From positions 1 to 64,000 of the forward strand of contig NZ_JAGRQC010000002.1 in the NCBI RefSeq assembly GCF_018122655.1: a stretch of DNA of 64,000 nt. Direction: 5' to 3'. Below, piece by piece: positions 9,445 to 18,660 of this stretch; position 1 is the stretch's first letter; the number at the start of each line of letters is the position of its first letter. The DNA comes from Stakelama marina (lineage in GTDB: Bacteria > Pseudomonadota > Alphaproteobacteria > Sphingomonadales > Sphingomonadaceae). Both the position numbers and the translations under genes were made by a program. The notes below the pieces were generated by a model that was given only the letters and a program-made list of their open reading frames with translations, was not told the origin of the DNA and made no database searches.

Positions 9445-9742
9445 CAGCGCGCAAGCTGTAATCACAGTTGCGAAAAGGCCGCACATCCGGGGCCGTTCTG
9501 ATGATTGTTTCCCGACATTATCCCGGCACCGTCTGGCCCTGCACCGCCTCGATCCCCCTAAACAATCTCCCTTAGCTGGATCGCGTCCGCGCGACTGAGC
9601 GACAGCGCAGGCTTACAGAATGACGCCTGGCACTCAAAGTTGATGTGAGCGACCATTAACCGGCTCCAGGAGGGGGCGCTTTGACCGATGCCGGAGTTGT
9701 ATCCATAGTCACAGCTTAGAAAACCATGGGCACACCGGGGGG
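9445..9742. other. Intergenic stretch, no gene recognised
   Basis: About 300 bp between tRNA-Leu and the small membrane-protein gene. There is a good AGGAGGG site near 9668 followed only by a 12-codon frame starting TTG, which I do not call a gene. No RNA gene or repeat of the tRNA end is visible. Confidence 0.4.
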
Positions 9743-10360
9743 ATGGTGATGGGCATGATACCCAAACAGCTGTGGGACGATGGACGCTGGACGCGCAAAG
9801 ACGCGATCACCGCCATTTCGATTGCAGTCATTGGCGGGGCCTGGGTGTCCGTCTTCGCCATCCTCTTCAACGGTCACAAGATCGACAGCGGCGACATTCT
9901 GACTTTTGCCGGCGCGGGGCTCGGCCCGGCCCTCGCCTTCTATCTCGCCACTCAATATGACGAGCGGCGCGAGCGGCTGCGCGGCAGTCGGAACTGCAGC
10001 GCGCTGGTCAGCACAGCCACGTGGATGCAGGACGCCTGGCGAAAGATCGAGACTTCGCTCGCGTCATCGCAGGGCGACGATCGCATCAGACTGCTCAGTC
10101 ACGGCCTCGCAACCTTCGACGCTTTCGAGGCGATGACGAACGATTTCGGCCCGTTGGTCGAACTGGGCAAGTTCGAGGCCGTAAACTGCGCCAACCGTCT
10201 TCGTCTTGTCATCCGGCTCAATAAGCAATTCATCGTCGCGGAACTCGATCCCAGACAACGCGATGACACGAAGCGCGCGGAATTCGACGAAGGTTTGACG
10301 AGGATCGCCAGCGAAATCGACAAGCTGCTGAGCGCGCTGCTGAATGATCTGACTAGCTAG
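9743..10360 (+). CDS. Small inner-membrane protein of unknown function
   Basis: A 205-residue protein with two predicted membrane helices close to the N-terminus (about 22-42 and 50-70) and a cytoplasmic, mostly helical, charged C-terminal part. I recognise no domain. The start is uncertain: ATGs at 9743, 9749 and 9755 are in frame just after a GGGGGG run, and 9749 has the better spacing. The composition is a little less GC-rich than the neighbours. It lies alone between tRNA-Leu and an ABC solute-binding protein gene and has no obvious functional partner. Confidence 0.6.
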   Translation: MVMGMIPKQLWDDGRWTRKDAITAISIAVIGGAWVSVFAILFNGHKIDSGDILTFAGAGLGPALAFYLATQYDERRERLRGSRNCSALVSTATWMQDAWRKIETSLASSQGDDRIRLLSHGLATFDAFEAMTNDFGPLVELGKFEAVNCANRLRLVIRLNKQFIVAELDPRQRDDTKRAEFDEGLTRIASEIDKLLSALLNDLTS

Positions 10361-10435
10361 GCTGCGCAATCCGCCTCTTGGCAGCACGCCGGTGCGCACA
10401 TACACCCGCGAGGAATTCGTCCCCCGGGAGACACG

Positions 10436-11911
10436 ATGACCCGCGCCGCCCTTCCCCTGCTGCTCTCCGCGCTTCTGGTCCTCGGTGGCTGCAACCGCCA
10501 TCCCGACGATACGCCCGTGACCGTCAGCGCGATCGGCGGCCCCGCCAAACTGGCCGATCCCAGCCACACGCCCCTCCCCTATGCGAGCAAGGTGCTGATG
10601 GGGGCGACAGCGCAGGGGCTGGTCCGCTTCGATGCCGCGGGCCAGGTCGAACCCGCGCTTGCCGAGCGCTGGATCGTGATCGACGGAGGCCGCAGCTATA
10701 TCTTTCGGCTGCGCGATGCCCAGTGGCCCGACGGCACTGACGTTACCGCCGACGCGGTCGTACGAGTGCTCGAACATGCGCGTGCGAGGGGATCGCGCAA
10801 TCCGCTGGCCCCGTTCCTTGCCGTCGTCGATGATTTCCGGGCGATGACACCGCAGGTCGTCGAGATCGACCTCAATCAGCCGCGCCCGGACTTTCTCCGC
10901 CTGCTCGCGTCGCCCGAACTTGCGATATTCCAACCGGGGACGCTTCGCGGCAGCGGGCCATTCCGCCTCAACCCCGACGACCATGCCGGCCGATTGCTCG
11001 TGCCGGTCAGGGACATGAGCGGAGACGAGGGCGATGACGCGGCACCCAATCCCGAGGAGCAGGTCCGCCTGTTCGGAGATCGCTCCTCGCTGGCCATTGC
11101 CCGTTTCGCCGAGGGTGACGCCGATCTGGTCATCGGCGGCACCTTCGCCGACTGGCCGATCCTCGATGTCAGCGGTGTCGAGACAAATGCCCGGCACATA
11201 GATCCGGCGACCGGACTGTTCGGCCTGCGCGTCACGTCGCGCGGCGGCTTTCTTGCCGATGCCGACAATCGGGCAGCGATCGCGATGGCGATCGACCGCG
11301 TGTCGCTGCTCGATTCGTTCCGGCCCGATTGGCCGTTGGTCGAAACGGTCCTTCCACAGCAGCTCGATTCGGCTCAGGCACCCGCAGTTCCCGACTGGGC
11401 CGACCGCCCGCTCGACGAACGCCGCAATACCGCGCGCGCGCGCGTCGCGATCTGGAAGGCCGACCGCGCGCGCAGGAACAAGACCCCGGTTCCACCGATC
11501 CGCGTGGCACTGCCCAAAGGACCGGGCGGCAACCTGGTCTGGAACCATGTCGCCCGCGCGCTCAATGCCATCGGTCTGCCGGCGCAGCGCGTACCGATGC
11601 GCGACGACGCCGATCTGACGCTGATCGACCGCGTTGCGCCATTCGACAATGCCCGGTGGTATCTGTTGTCGGTGTGCGGCCTGTGTTCGCCGGATACGAA
11701 AAAGCTGATCACCGACGCGCTCGACGCGCCCGACCTGCAGGCGCGGTCGCAGCGGATCGCCAAGGCGGACGAAGCGGTAACGGCGGAGGCTGCATACATT
11801 CCGCTGGCGCAACCCTTGCGCTGGTCGCTGGTGTCGCCCCGGCTCAGCCAGTGGCAGGCCAATGCCCGGGCATGGCACCCGTTGAATCACCTTCGCGACG
11901 ACACCAGATAA
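10436..11911 (+). CDS. ABC transporter solute-binding lipoprotein, peptide/nickel type (SBP_bac_5)
   Basis: A 491-residue lipoprotein. The signal peptide ends in a lipobox LGGC (Cys19). The body resembles extracellular solute-binding family 5 (DppA/OppA/NikA): LVRFDAAGQVEPALAERW, SYIFRLRDAQWPDGTDVTADAV and the later DNRAAIAMAIDR helix. No permease or ATPase gene is adjacent. It is therefore an orphan binding protein, serving a transporter elsewhere or acting in another role such as peptide sensing or recycling. It ends 5 bp before the DUF4112 gene, with which it is probably co-transcribed. Confidence 0.85.
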   Translation: MTRAALPLLLSALLVLGGCNRHPDDTPVTVSAIGGPAKLADPSHTPLPYASKVLMGATAQGLVRFDAAGQVEPALAERWIVIDGGRSYIFRLRDAQWPDGTDVTADAVVRVLEHARARGSRNPLAPFLAVVDDFRAMTPQVVEIDLNQPRPDFLRLLASPELAIFQPGTLRGSGPFRLNPDDHAGRLLVPVRDMSGDEGDDAAPNPEEQVRLFGDRSSLAIARFAEGDADLVIGGTFADWPILDVSGVETNARHIDPATGLFGLRVTSRGGFLADADNRAAIAMAIDRVSLLDSFRPDWPLVETVLPQQLDSAQAPAVPDWADRPLDERRNTARARVAIWKADRARRNKTPVPPIRVALPKGPGGNLVWNHVARALNAIGLPAQRVPMRDDADLTLIDRVAPFDNARWYLLSVCGLCSPDTKKLITDALDAPDLQARSQRIAKADEAVTAEAAYIPLAQPLRWSLVSPRLSQWQANARAWHPLNHLRDDTR

Positions 11912-11916
11912 GGGGC

Positions 11917-12378
11917 ATGGTCAAACCCACCAGAATGCAGTCCGGCGGAGCGGAAACGCTTGCCGGCATGGCGTCGCTCGGCGGTGATCCCGCCTCGGTC
12001 CGCAAGCGCGTCGAGGCGATGGAATTCCTCCTCGAAAGGTCGATCCGGATCCCTGGCATCAAACGTGCGGTGGGGCTCGACGTCGTGCTCGACCTGCTAC
12101 CGTTCGGCGGCACCACGATCGCCGCACTGATGGGCAGCTACATGATCTGGGAAGCACGCAATCTGGGCATGTCGAAGATGCAGATGGCGCGGATGAGCGG
12201 TAATGTCGCCGTCGACTGGCTGTTCGGCATGATTCCATGGGTCGGGGCAATTCCCGACTTCTTCTTCCGGTCGAACTCGCGCAACCTGCGGATCATCAGG
12301 AAGCATCTCGACAAGCATCACCCCGCCGACGTGACGATCGAGAACACGCCGCACGGCGGAGCGAACGACAGCCCCTAA
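11917..12378 (+). CDS. DUF4112 domain protein
   Basis: A 153-residue membrane-associated protein. The segment GLDVVLDLLPFGGTTIAALMGSYMIWEARNLGMSK, followed by NVAVDWLFGMIPWVGAIPDFFFRSN, is the two-hairpin hydrophobic core typical of DUF4112. Function is unknown. The start at 11917 comes 5 bp after the solute-binding gene stop and has an AAGGGG site. Its last 4 bp overlap the convergent RNase T2 gene, so transcripts of the two genes overlap in antisense at their ends. Confidence 0.8.
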   Translation: MVKPTRMQSGGAETLAGMASLGGDPASVRKRVEAMEFLLERSIRIPGIKRAVGLDVVLDLLPFGGTTIAALMGSYMIWEARNLGMSKMQMARMSGNVAVDWLFGMIPWVGAIPDFFFRSNSRNLRIIRKHLDKHHPADVTIENTPHGGANDSP

Positions 12379-13088
12379 CGCTGCCCGCGCCAGATGCGGA
12401 CCGGCGCGCTGGCGGCGAGGCCGCCCTGATGCGCCGGACACGCACGATAGCGAAAACGCTTGTCGAGGCAGAACCAGACCTCCTCCAGCCAGCCCTCCCC
12501 GTTCGCCGTAATCCGCATCATGTCGGCGGTCATGCCGGGATTGGCGCCGGCAATCGCGGCGGCAAGCTGACCGGCGGTAAGATTGCGGCGCCGCGACAGC
12601 GCCTGCATGTCGGGATAGCGCAGCCGCCCATAGAGCCGGTTCGACTGCGTGAAATACGCTTCGGGCGCCAGCCCCATACAGGTGCCGTGCTTCGCATATT
12701 CATGCTGGAGAAGCTGCGGCGACGGGGTCGTGCAAATGTGTCGCCGCAATACTCGCTGCGACAAAATGGGCGCCGGGCGACAATATTGCGGCCAGACCTT
12801 GCCCTCTCCGTCGGGCCAGAGGCCGTGCAGTGTGAAGCCGAAATGGTTGTGGCCGCCGCACTGAAACTCGGCGTCCTTCGATCCGCCGTCGTCGAAGCAA
12901 TGCTGCGGCGACCAGATGATCGCCAGCGTATAGCCGCCGATCGGCAGCACGCGCTTCGGCTGGCTGGGCGTCGGATTTTCGGGATGCGGCGCCGTGATGC
13001 TGTCGGGCACCGAGCATTGATAGGCCTGGGCCAGTGCCGGGGCGGGCGCCAGCGCGAGCGCCGCCGCGGCCAGCATCGCTGCACGCAT
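12375..13088 (-). CDS. Secreted ribonuclease T2 family protein
   Basis: A 237-residue exported RNase of the T2/RNase I family, which cleaves RNA without base preference through 2',3'-cyclic phosphate. The signal peptide ends around ALAQA (residue 22). Catalytic block CAS I is FTLHGLWPD with His88; CAS II is HEYAKHGTC with Glu130 and His134. All catalytic residues are therefore present. Six or more cysteines suggest disulfides, fitting periplasmic or extracellular action. It starts inside the stop codon of the upstream membrane-protein gene (TAATG), so the two are translationally coupled. Likely role: scavenging of external RNA (inference). Confidence 0.92.
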   Translation of the reverse strand: MRAAMLAAAALALAPAPALAQAYQCSVPDSITAPHPENPTPSQPKRVLPIGGYTLAIIWSPQHCFDDGGSKDAEFQCGGHNHFGFTLHGLWPDGEGKVWPQYCRPAPILSQRVLRRHICTTPSPQLLQHEYAKHGTCMGLAPEAYFTQSNRLYGRLRYPDMQALSRRRNLTAGQLAAAIAGANPGMTADMMRITANGEGWLEEVWFCLDKRFRYRACPAHQGGLAASAPVRIWRGQR

Positions 13089-13528
13089 TATTCGAACGTC
13101 TCCGCGTCCTGCGCGGGAGGCGTGTCACGCTTGAACCAAGCATTGGCATCGGGCTGGAACAGCATCACCACGGCAAGCGCGTTGAGGATATAGCTGGTCA
13201 CCGCGACAATCCCGGCCAGTCCGCCGGGAAACTGCCCGGTCGAAAGCGTGTAGAGCAGCGACAGGATACTGAGCCCGAAAAAGACGGTCAGAATCCAGCG
13301 CGCGACATTGCTCGCGCGGCGGGCGGTGAAATACCATAGCAGCAGCGAAATCAGGATGCTGATCGCGGCGCCCCCGGCAACCATCGCCGGATAGAAGGCG
13401 GCGGCTTCGGGTGAAGACTGCTGCACCTTCTCAAGCCCGGTATTCCAGTTGATCGCGGTGCTGATAAGGCCGACGGCAATCGACAGCAGGTAGAAGATTT
13501 CGAAGCGGACGATGGACTTAGGACGCAT
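13088..13528 (-). CDS. Four-helix membrane protein coupled to RNase T2
   Basis: A 146-residue protein with four predicted membrane helices (roughly 9-29, 44-66, 76-97 and 103-123) and short polar ends. The spacing resembles small bacterial membrane families of the DUF2569/MASE type, but I cannot assign one. Its stop codon overlaps the start codon of the RNase T2 gene by one base, so the pair is probably one operon. Whether it assists export, anchors or senses RNase products is unknown. Confidence 0.65.
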   Translation of the reverse strand: MRPKSIVRFEIFYLLSIAVGLISTAINWNTGLEKVQQSSPEAAAFYPAMVAGGAAISILISLLLWYFTARRASNVARWILTVFFGLSILSLLYTLSTGQFPGGLAGIVAVTSYILNALAVVMLFQPDANAWFKRDTPPAQDAETFE

Positions 13529-13595
13529 GAGCGGTAGCTCCCCTGTTGCTCGCGGTCGATCCTAACGCCGGTGGCGCGGCGGGCAAGCTCTGTCG

Positions 13596-14441
13596 CTAGC
13601 CCCGTGCGCTGAAATCGAGACCGATATCGGCTGCCGGCGCCGACTGGGTGAGCCGCCCGACGCTGACATAGGTCACCCCCGTTTCCGCGATCGCGCGTAT
13701 CGTCTCCAGCCGAACGCCGCCCGATGCTTCGGTCGGGACTCGTCCGCCGATCAGCGTCACCGCGCCACGAAGCGTTGCCGGCTCCATATTGTCGAGCAGC
13801 AGATGCGTCGCGCCCGCCGCGATCGCCGGTTCGATCTGATCGACCCGATCGACCTCCACGATGATCTCGTCAATCCCCGCGGCTACCGCGCGGCGCACCG
13901 CTTCGCCCACCGATCCTGCGACTGCGACATGGTTGTCCTTTATCATCGCCGCATCCCAAAGGCCCATGCGATGGTTTTTCGCCCCGCCCATGCGCGTGGC
14001 GTATTTTTCCAGAAGGCGAAGCCCGGGCAGCGTCTTTCGCGTGTCGAGCAACGTTGCACCGGTACCACGTATCCGATCGACATAGCCGCGCGTCATCGTC
14101 GCGATTCCCGATAGATGCTGGACGGTGTTGAGCGCCGAGCGCTCCGCCGTCAGCATTGCCCGGGCGCGTCCGCGAAGGCGCATCAGGTCGGTACCGCGCG
14201 GCACCGAATCGCCCTCACCCACCAGTCGTTCGACCGTGACGTCCGGATCGAGCGCGCGGAAAAACGCCTCTGCGATCGGCAATCCGGCGACGGTGATGGC
14301 GTCGCGGCTGTCCATCGTGCCTTCGAACACCGCCTCCTCGGGAATGACCGCCTGCGATGTGATGTCGCCGCGATCGCCCAGATCCTCGGCGAGCGTGGTA
14401 CGGACAAAGGCGTCGAGGTCGAAACCGGGAATGTCGATCAT
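13596..14441 (-). CDS. nadC: Nicotinate-nucleotide diphosphorylase (carboxylating)
   Basis: Quinolinate phosphoribosyltransferase of 281 residues: quinolinate plus PRPP gives nicotinate mononucleotide and CO2. The start at 14441 (MIDIPGFDLDAFV) is the family N-terminus; the frame runs 44 codons further upstream without homology-like sequence. Visible motifs are EDLGDRGDITS, AERSALNTVQHLSGIAT, DTRKTLPGLRLLEKYA, GGAKNHRMGLWDAAMIKDNH and the C-terminal glycine-rich phosphate site near EASGGV and YVSVGRLTQSA. nadA lies 3.2 kb upstream on the same strand, separated by two unrelated genes; nadB is not in the window. Confidence 0.96.
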   Translation of the reverse strand: MIDIPGFDLDAFVRTTLAEDLGDRGDITSQAVIPEEAVFEGTMDSRDAITVAGLPIAEAFFRALDPDVTVERLVGEGDSVPRGTDLMRLRGRARAMLTAERSALNTVQHLSGIATMTRGYVDRIRGTGATLLDTRKTLPGLRLLEKYATRMGGAKNHRMGLWDAAMIKDNHVAVAGSVGEAVRRAVAAGIDEIIVEVDRVDQIEPAIAAGATHLLLDNMEPATLRGAVTLIGGRVPTEASGGVRLETIRAIAETGVTYVSVGRLTQSAPAADIGLDFSARG

Positions 14442-14496
14442 TGCAACCGCTTGGCACGAAATGCGGCGGGCGCAAACCTGCTTTATGCCGCCAGCG

Positions 14497-15813
14497 TCAA
14501 TCGACCGGCCGGTCGTGCTCGAACGCATCGACCGTTTCGCGAAGTTCGTCGAGCGCGGGGCCGTGCAGAGCACCCTCGGCCTGATCGAGCAGCAACCGCG
14601 CTTCGTCCTTCAACAGCCGCTTGCGCTCTTCGGAAGGACTCCCGGCCGCTGCGTCGGCGAGCGATGCGACGAACACGCGCGAAGCGATCGCGCTGCCGGC
14701 CGCGGAGCTTCGAACCGAGCCGAAACCGCGTTCGACGAAATGTTTGAAGTCGTCGGGCATGGCATAGACGTTGTTCTGTCCATAGGGCCGGCCATCCGAA
14801 TCGCACGCAAGATCGCGCATCGCGAGCGAGGCCGTCGTCGCCGACAGCCAGTGCAGGCAGGTGATCGCGGTAAACGGATCGTTGATACCCGGCGACAGCG
14901 CACGCAGCGCGATCTCGACCAGTTCGTCGATCAGATATTCGATATCCTGCGACGGTGTTCGGCTCTCGCCAGTGGCAAAGGCGGAACGCAGCTTGTCGGG
15001 CACCTCATCGCCCGCCGTCCCCTCTATGTGCAACACCACCATGTCGGGGTGGATGAAGTCGCCGGGCCGCACGCGAAGGCGGACGGCGATGCCCTGCTTT
15101 TCACAGATTTCGCCAAGGCGACGGAAATCGATCACTTCGACATAACCGGCACGCTTCGCGCGGACCGGCGCCAGCTCGCCGGCTACCGGACGCGCCATCC
15201 GGGTGCCTTTGTCGTCCTCGGGAAAGCGTTTCTCTACCTCGTGAATGGCGCGCTTGCCGATGCTGGCGACGACGCTGTTGATGCGGATACTGTCGGGCAC
15301 ATGGTGGAGGAAGAAGACGAGCACCGCCACCGACAACAGGGTGAGCGCCAGCGCGACGATCAGCGACAATTCGGGCACGAAGCCGGGATTTCCCGGCGTC
15401 TGGAACAGCCCCGCCTCGTCGGGCTGGCGGATCGTCCGCAGGATCATCAGGCAATAGACGAAATCGGCGATGAATACGCCCAGCGAAAGCTGGTTGCCGC
15501 GATCGGTCATGAAATTGGTCAGCAGCCGCGGGCCGTAATTGCCCGATGCATAAACAACCGCGGCGATGGTGATCGCAAAGACGGTACCCGCGACCGAGAT
15601 CATCGATCCCGCGATCGTGGAAAGCAGCGACCGCGCGCCGTCGGGCTTCGAACTGTGCAGCCAGCCGACATCCTTCAGCCAGTCGGTGCCGAGCCGCGTA
15701 TCGATCCAGAAGGTTACGAACGACAACGCGATCGCACCCAGCGTCAGCAACGCGGGAAGGAACCAGTAGCTGGCGTTGAGCCGTTCGACGGTTTGACGGA
15801 ACCAGGCGTTCAT
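14497..15813 (-). CDS. DUF2254 integral membrane protein
   Basis: A 438-residue protein. Four N-terminal membrane helices (about 20-40, 62-88, 108-128, 140-165) are followed by a soluble C-terminal half, as in DUF2254. Family-like segments are SKPDGARSLLSTIAGSMISVAGTVFAITIAAVVYAS and later SRTPSQDIEYLIDELVEIALRALSPGINDPFTAI. Function is unknown; members are widespread inner-membrane proteins. It starts upstream of nadC, 55 bp away, but there is no obvious functional link. Confidence 0.85.
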   Translation of the reverse strand: MNAWFRQTVERLNASYWFLPALLTLGAIALSFVTFWIDTRLGTDWLKDVGWLHSSKPDGARSLLSTIAGSMISVAGTVFAITIAAVVYASGNYGPRLLTNFMTDRGNQLSLGVFIADFVYCLMILRTIRQPDEAGLFQTPGNPGFVPELSLIVALALTLLSVAVLVFFLHHVPDSIRINSVVASIGKRAIHEVEKRFPEDDKGTRMARPVAGELAPVRAKRAGYVEVIDFRRLGEICEKQGIAVRLRVRPGDFIHPDMVVLHIEGTAGDEVPDKLRSAFATGESRTPSQDIEYLIDELVEIALRALSPGINDPFTAITCLHWLSATTASLAMRDLACDSDGRPYGQNNVYAMPDDFKHFVERGFGSVRSSAAGSAIASRVFVASLADAAAGSPSEERKRLLKDEARLLLDQAEGALHGPALDELRETVDAFEHDRPVD

Positions 15814-15861
15814 GCAGCCTAGAACGTAGCGCAGGCGAAACGGTTCATCGGAGCGTGATCA

Positions 15862-17496
15862 TCAGCGATAGCGGTAATAGCGAACCCGCTGGATCATGGG
15901 CTTGCCGGGCGGCAAACGGATATGGCGCCCCTGATGCGTTTCGTCGCCGTTGAGGAGGCGACCCGGCTGCCATTTTCCGTCGACGAAGCTGCCTTCCCAG
16001 GCGCTTGCGATGCCCGCCTGCCCTTGGCCATCGGCGGGCGATGCGGTGACGGTGATGCCCGAACCCGCAACGATGAAGGCGCCATCGCCGGTGCGGATGA
16101 TGATACCGCCATGTTCGGCCGGCTTCTGCGCATCCTTCGCGGTGAAGGGATCGACCATCGTCACCGTGAAGCGATAGTTGCCGAGAACGACCTCGCGCGG
16201 CGTAGTATCGACGCTGCCGTCGAAGCTGACGGGAGCCGCGAACCCGGCAATATTTCCGCTCGATTGCGCGGCGAGGATCTGGGGTTCCAGAGAGCCGAGC
16301 ACGGCATAGGTATCGGCGATCCGCTGCGCATCCGCGCCGCCGACCGAATCGATCGAGAACGGGCTGTAGCCGATGGCGTCGCGCGCGCCGAAGGCGGTCC
16401 ACGCATTTGCCGCGACATGGCTGTCGCTGGCGCGCTCGGCTTCGGGCACGAACAGCGCGTTGAACGCGGCATAGCGACCGCTCAATTCCCAGAAATTGGG
16501 GAAATAGATGTCGGGCGCGAGCAGGTCGATAGACGGCGTCGCCGCCTTCCACAGGCCCAGCAGATGCGGCAATGGTCCGCCGGAGGGATATTCACCGGGC
16601 CGCTTACTGGGCCTGTTCAATGCGGCATTGACGTAGAAGGGCAGATCATATTCGACCTTGCCCGCAGCCGCGACCGCATCGACATAGCGCGCAAGATACC
16701 AGGCTATGAACGCCTCGTCGGTCGCATCGCCCGCACCGAACAGGGTTTCCCAATCGCCCGCGCGCTTCGCACCGTTCGCCCGCCAGCGACGGCGCAGTTC
16801 GCCGAGCCCCGGCGCGCCCGATGCCAGCGCGTCGACCAGCTTTTGCGGAACCGGACGGGCAAAGGCTGCGTCGGCGGCGGGACCATGTTCGCGAGCCGCG
16901 GGCAGCATCGCGACCTCGTTTTCCACCTGAACCATCAGCACGCTGTGCCGGTCGCCATCGACCGCCTTCAAATGGCGCATCAGCATGGCGAAGGCATGCG
17001 CATCGGCCTTTTTCGCCGCGTCGGAAAAGGGGGAAATGATCTCGATCGGCTTGCCGTCGGGCGTATGGACGCGCGGAAAGCGCCGCCAGTCGCGCTTCAC
17101 CCAATCGGGGACATAGCTCGACATGCTGTTCTTCCACGTGCCGAACCACAGCAGCACGAGGTGAAGGTCATGTGCGCGCGCATCGGCGATCAGGCCATCG
17201 ACCAACGAAAAATCGAAATGGCCCTCCCGGGACTCGATCTGCTCCCAGCTCACCGGCAGCAGCACGGTGTTGAGGTGCATATCGGCAAGCTTCTGCCAGC
17301 GCGCGTCCATATAGGCGCGGCTCGACGAGCTCGAATTGGCGAGTTCGCCGCCGAGGATCAGGAACGGACGACCATCGACGACAAGCTGCGTCGCCTTGCC
17401 GCGTGCCGCCAGATGCGGTGCGGGTGGCTGAGCATTGGCCGGCGCCGCGCACATCATCATCCCGAACGCCGCCAGCGCGGTGCCCCAAAGCCGCAT
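15862..17496 (-). CDS. Exported GH35-type glycoside hydrolase (beta-galactosidase-like, DUF5597)
   Basis: A 544-residue exported enzyme with a signal peptide ending near ANAQ (residue 23). A TIM-barrel core follows: LILGGELANSSSSS, NTVLLPVSWEQIESREGHFDF and LVLLWFGTWKN are the GH35/GH42 clan signature strands. The likely acid/base is Glu194 in VQVENEVAM, and the nucleophile probably the Glu in LFVPEAE. The C-terminal third (from about 400) matches the beta-sandwich DUF5597 found in these enzymes. Substrate is not clear; galactose-, glucuronate- or xylose-containing plant glycans are possible. A GGAGGGGG ribosome site supports the start. There is no adjacent TonB receptor or transporter. Confidence 0.87.
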   Translation of the reverse strand: MRLWGTALAAFGMMMCAAPANAQPPAPHLAARGKATQLVVDGRPFLILGGELANSSSSSRAYMDARWQKLADMHLNTVLLPVSWEQIESREGHFDFSLVDGLIADARAHDLHLVLLWFGTWKNSMSSYVPDWVKRDWRRFPRVHTPDGKPIEIISPFSDAAKKADAHAFAMLMRHLKAVDGDRHSVLMVQVENEVAMLPAAREHGPAADAAFARPVPQKLVDALASGAPGLGELRRRWRANGAKRAGDWETLFGAGDATDEAFIAWYLARYVDAVAAAGKVEYDLPFYVNAALNRPSKRPGEYPSGGPLPHLLGLWKAATPSIDLLAPDIYFPNFWELSGRYAAFNALFVPEAERASDSHVAANAWTAFGARDAIGYSPFSIDSVGGADAQRIADTYAVLGSLEPQILAAQSSGNIAGFAAPVSFDGSVDTTPREVVLGNYRFTVTMVDPFTAKDAQKPAEHGGIIIRTGDGAFIVAGSGITVTASPADGQGQAGIASAWEGSFVDGKWQPGRLLNGDETHQGRHIRLPPGKPMIQRVRYYRYR

Positions 17497-17617
17497 CGTA
17501 ACCCCCTCCGGTTGATTCGTAGATTATCCGCATCCAGTTTGCGGTAACGCTACCATCAGGGCAAGGAAGAGCTGCGCGCGGACGCAAGGGCCTGCGCCCG
17601 CGCCGCTGCGGGCCGGA

Positions 17618-18616
17618 TCAGTCGCCGGTGACCCTCACGGGGCCGAGATCGCCCATGCCGACGGTGCCGCTCGCCATTGCCAGCATCCGGTCGAGGCTGG
17701 TCTTGGCCTTTAGCCGGACATCCTCGGCAATCTCGATACGCGGTTCGAGGTCGCGCAGCGCGACATAGAGTTTTTCCAGCGTATTGAGCGCCATATAGGG
17801 ACAGATGTTGCAGTTGCAGTTGCCGTCAGCACCCGGCGCGCCGATGAAATCGACATCGGGCTTTGCCTTGTTCATCTGGTGGATGATGTGCGGTTCGGTC
17901 GCGACGATCAGCGTGTTGCCGTCCATTTCCTCGGCGAATTTCAGGATGCCGCTGGTCGATCCGACATAATCGGCATGGTCGAGGATATAGGCCGGGCATT
18001 CGGGATGCGCGGCGACCGGCGCTTGCGGATGCTTCGCCTTAAGCTTCAGCAATTCGGTCTCTGAGAACGCCTCATGCACGATGCACACACCGGGCCAGAG
18101 CAACATGTCACGCCCGGTCTTCCGCGCGAGATAGCCGCCAAGATGCTTGTCGGGGCCGAAGATAATTTTCTGATCGGCCGGTATCTGGCTGAGAATTTTC
18201 TCCGCCGAGGATGAGGTGACGATGATGTCGCTGAGCGCCTTTACCCCGATCGAACAGTTGATATAGGTCAGCGCGATATGATCGGGATGTTCGGCCCGGA
18301 ACTTCGCGAACTGATCGGGCGGGCACGAATCCTCCAGGCTGCATCCCGCATCCATATCGGGCAGCACGACGACCTTTTCGGGCGAGAGGATTTTCGCGGT
18401 TTCGGCCATGAAGCGAACGCCGCAGAACGCGATCACGTCGGCATCGGTATCCGCCGCCTTCTTTGACAGGTCGAGGCTGTCGCCGACAAAATCGGCGAGA
18501 TCCTGAATTTCGGGCTTCTGATAGTAATGCGCCAGGATGACGGCGTTGCGCTCCTTGCGCAGGCGGTCGATCTCGGCGAGCAAATCTGTGCCGGCGGGAA
18601 TGGTCGGTGCGTTCAT
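17618..18616 (-). CDS. nadA: Quinolinate synthase A
   Basis: Condenses iminoaspartate with dihydroxyacetone phosphate to quinolinate, using a [4Fe-4S] cluster. The 332-residue form starts MNAPTIPAGTDLL. The AGGAGG site is 4 nt from this ATG (18616) and only 1 nt from an alternative in-frame ATG at 18619. Cluster ligands are expected at Cys92 (AGCSLEDSC), Cys178 (PGVCIVHE) and Cys272 (NICPYM). Other motifs are ILAHYYQKPEIQDLADFVGDS and THPECP-like AHPECPA. nadC is on the same strand downstream; nadB is absent locally, so the iminoaspartate source lies elsewhere. Confidence 0.96.
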   Translation of the reverse strand: MNAPTIPAGTDLLAEIDRLRKERNAVILAHYYQKPEIQDLADFVGDSLDLSKKAADTDADVIAFCGVRFMAETAKILSPEKVVVLPDMDAGCSLEDSCPPDQFAKFRAEHPDHIALTYINCSIGVKALSDIIVTSSSAEKILSQIPADQKIIFGPDKHLGGYLARKTGRDMLLWPGVCIVHEAFSETELLKLKAKHPQAPVAAHPECPAYILDHADYVGSTSGILKFAEEMDGNTLIVATEPHIIHQMNKAKPDVDFIGAPGADGNCNCNICPYMALNTLEKLYVALRDLEPRIEIAEDVRLKAKTSLDRMLAMASGTVGMGDLGPVRVTGD

Positions 18617-18660
18617 CATGCCTCCTGTCGCGCCCGAGATGGCGTCCCGACAGACAGCAA

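Noticed and set aside
9663..9720. Short leader-type frame starting TTG after an AGGAGGG site
   Set aside because: Only 12 codons, with no amino-acid runs indicative of attenuation and no regulated gene close behind.
14125..15822. 565-codon plus-strand frame opposite the DUF2254 gene
   Set aside because: Arg/Asp/Gly-rich, repetitive and without a recognisable domain; the minus-strand DUF2254 frame has clear family motifs and membrane helices.
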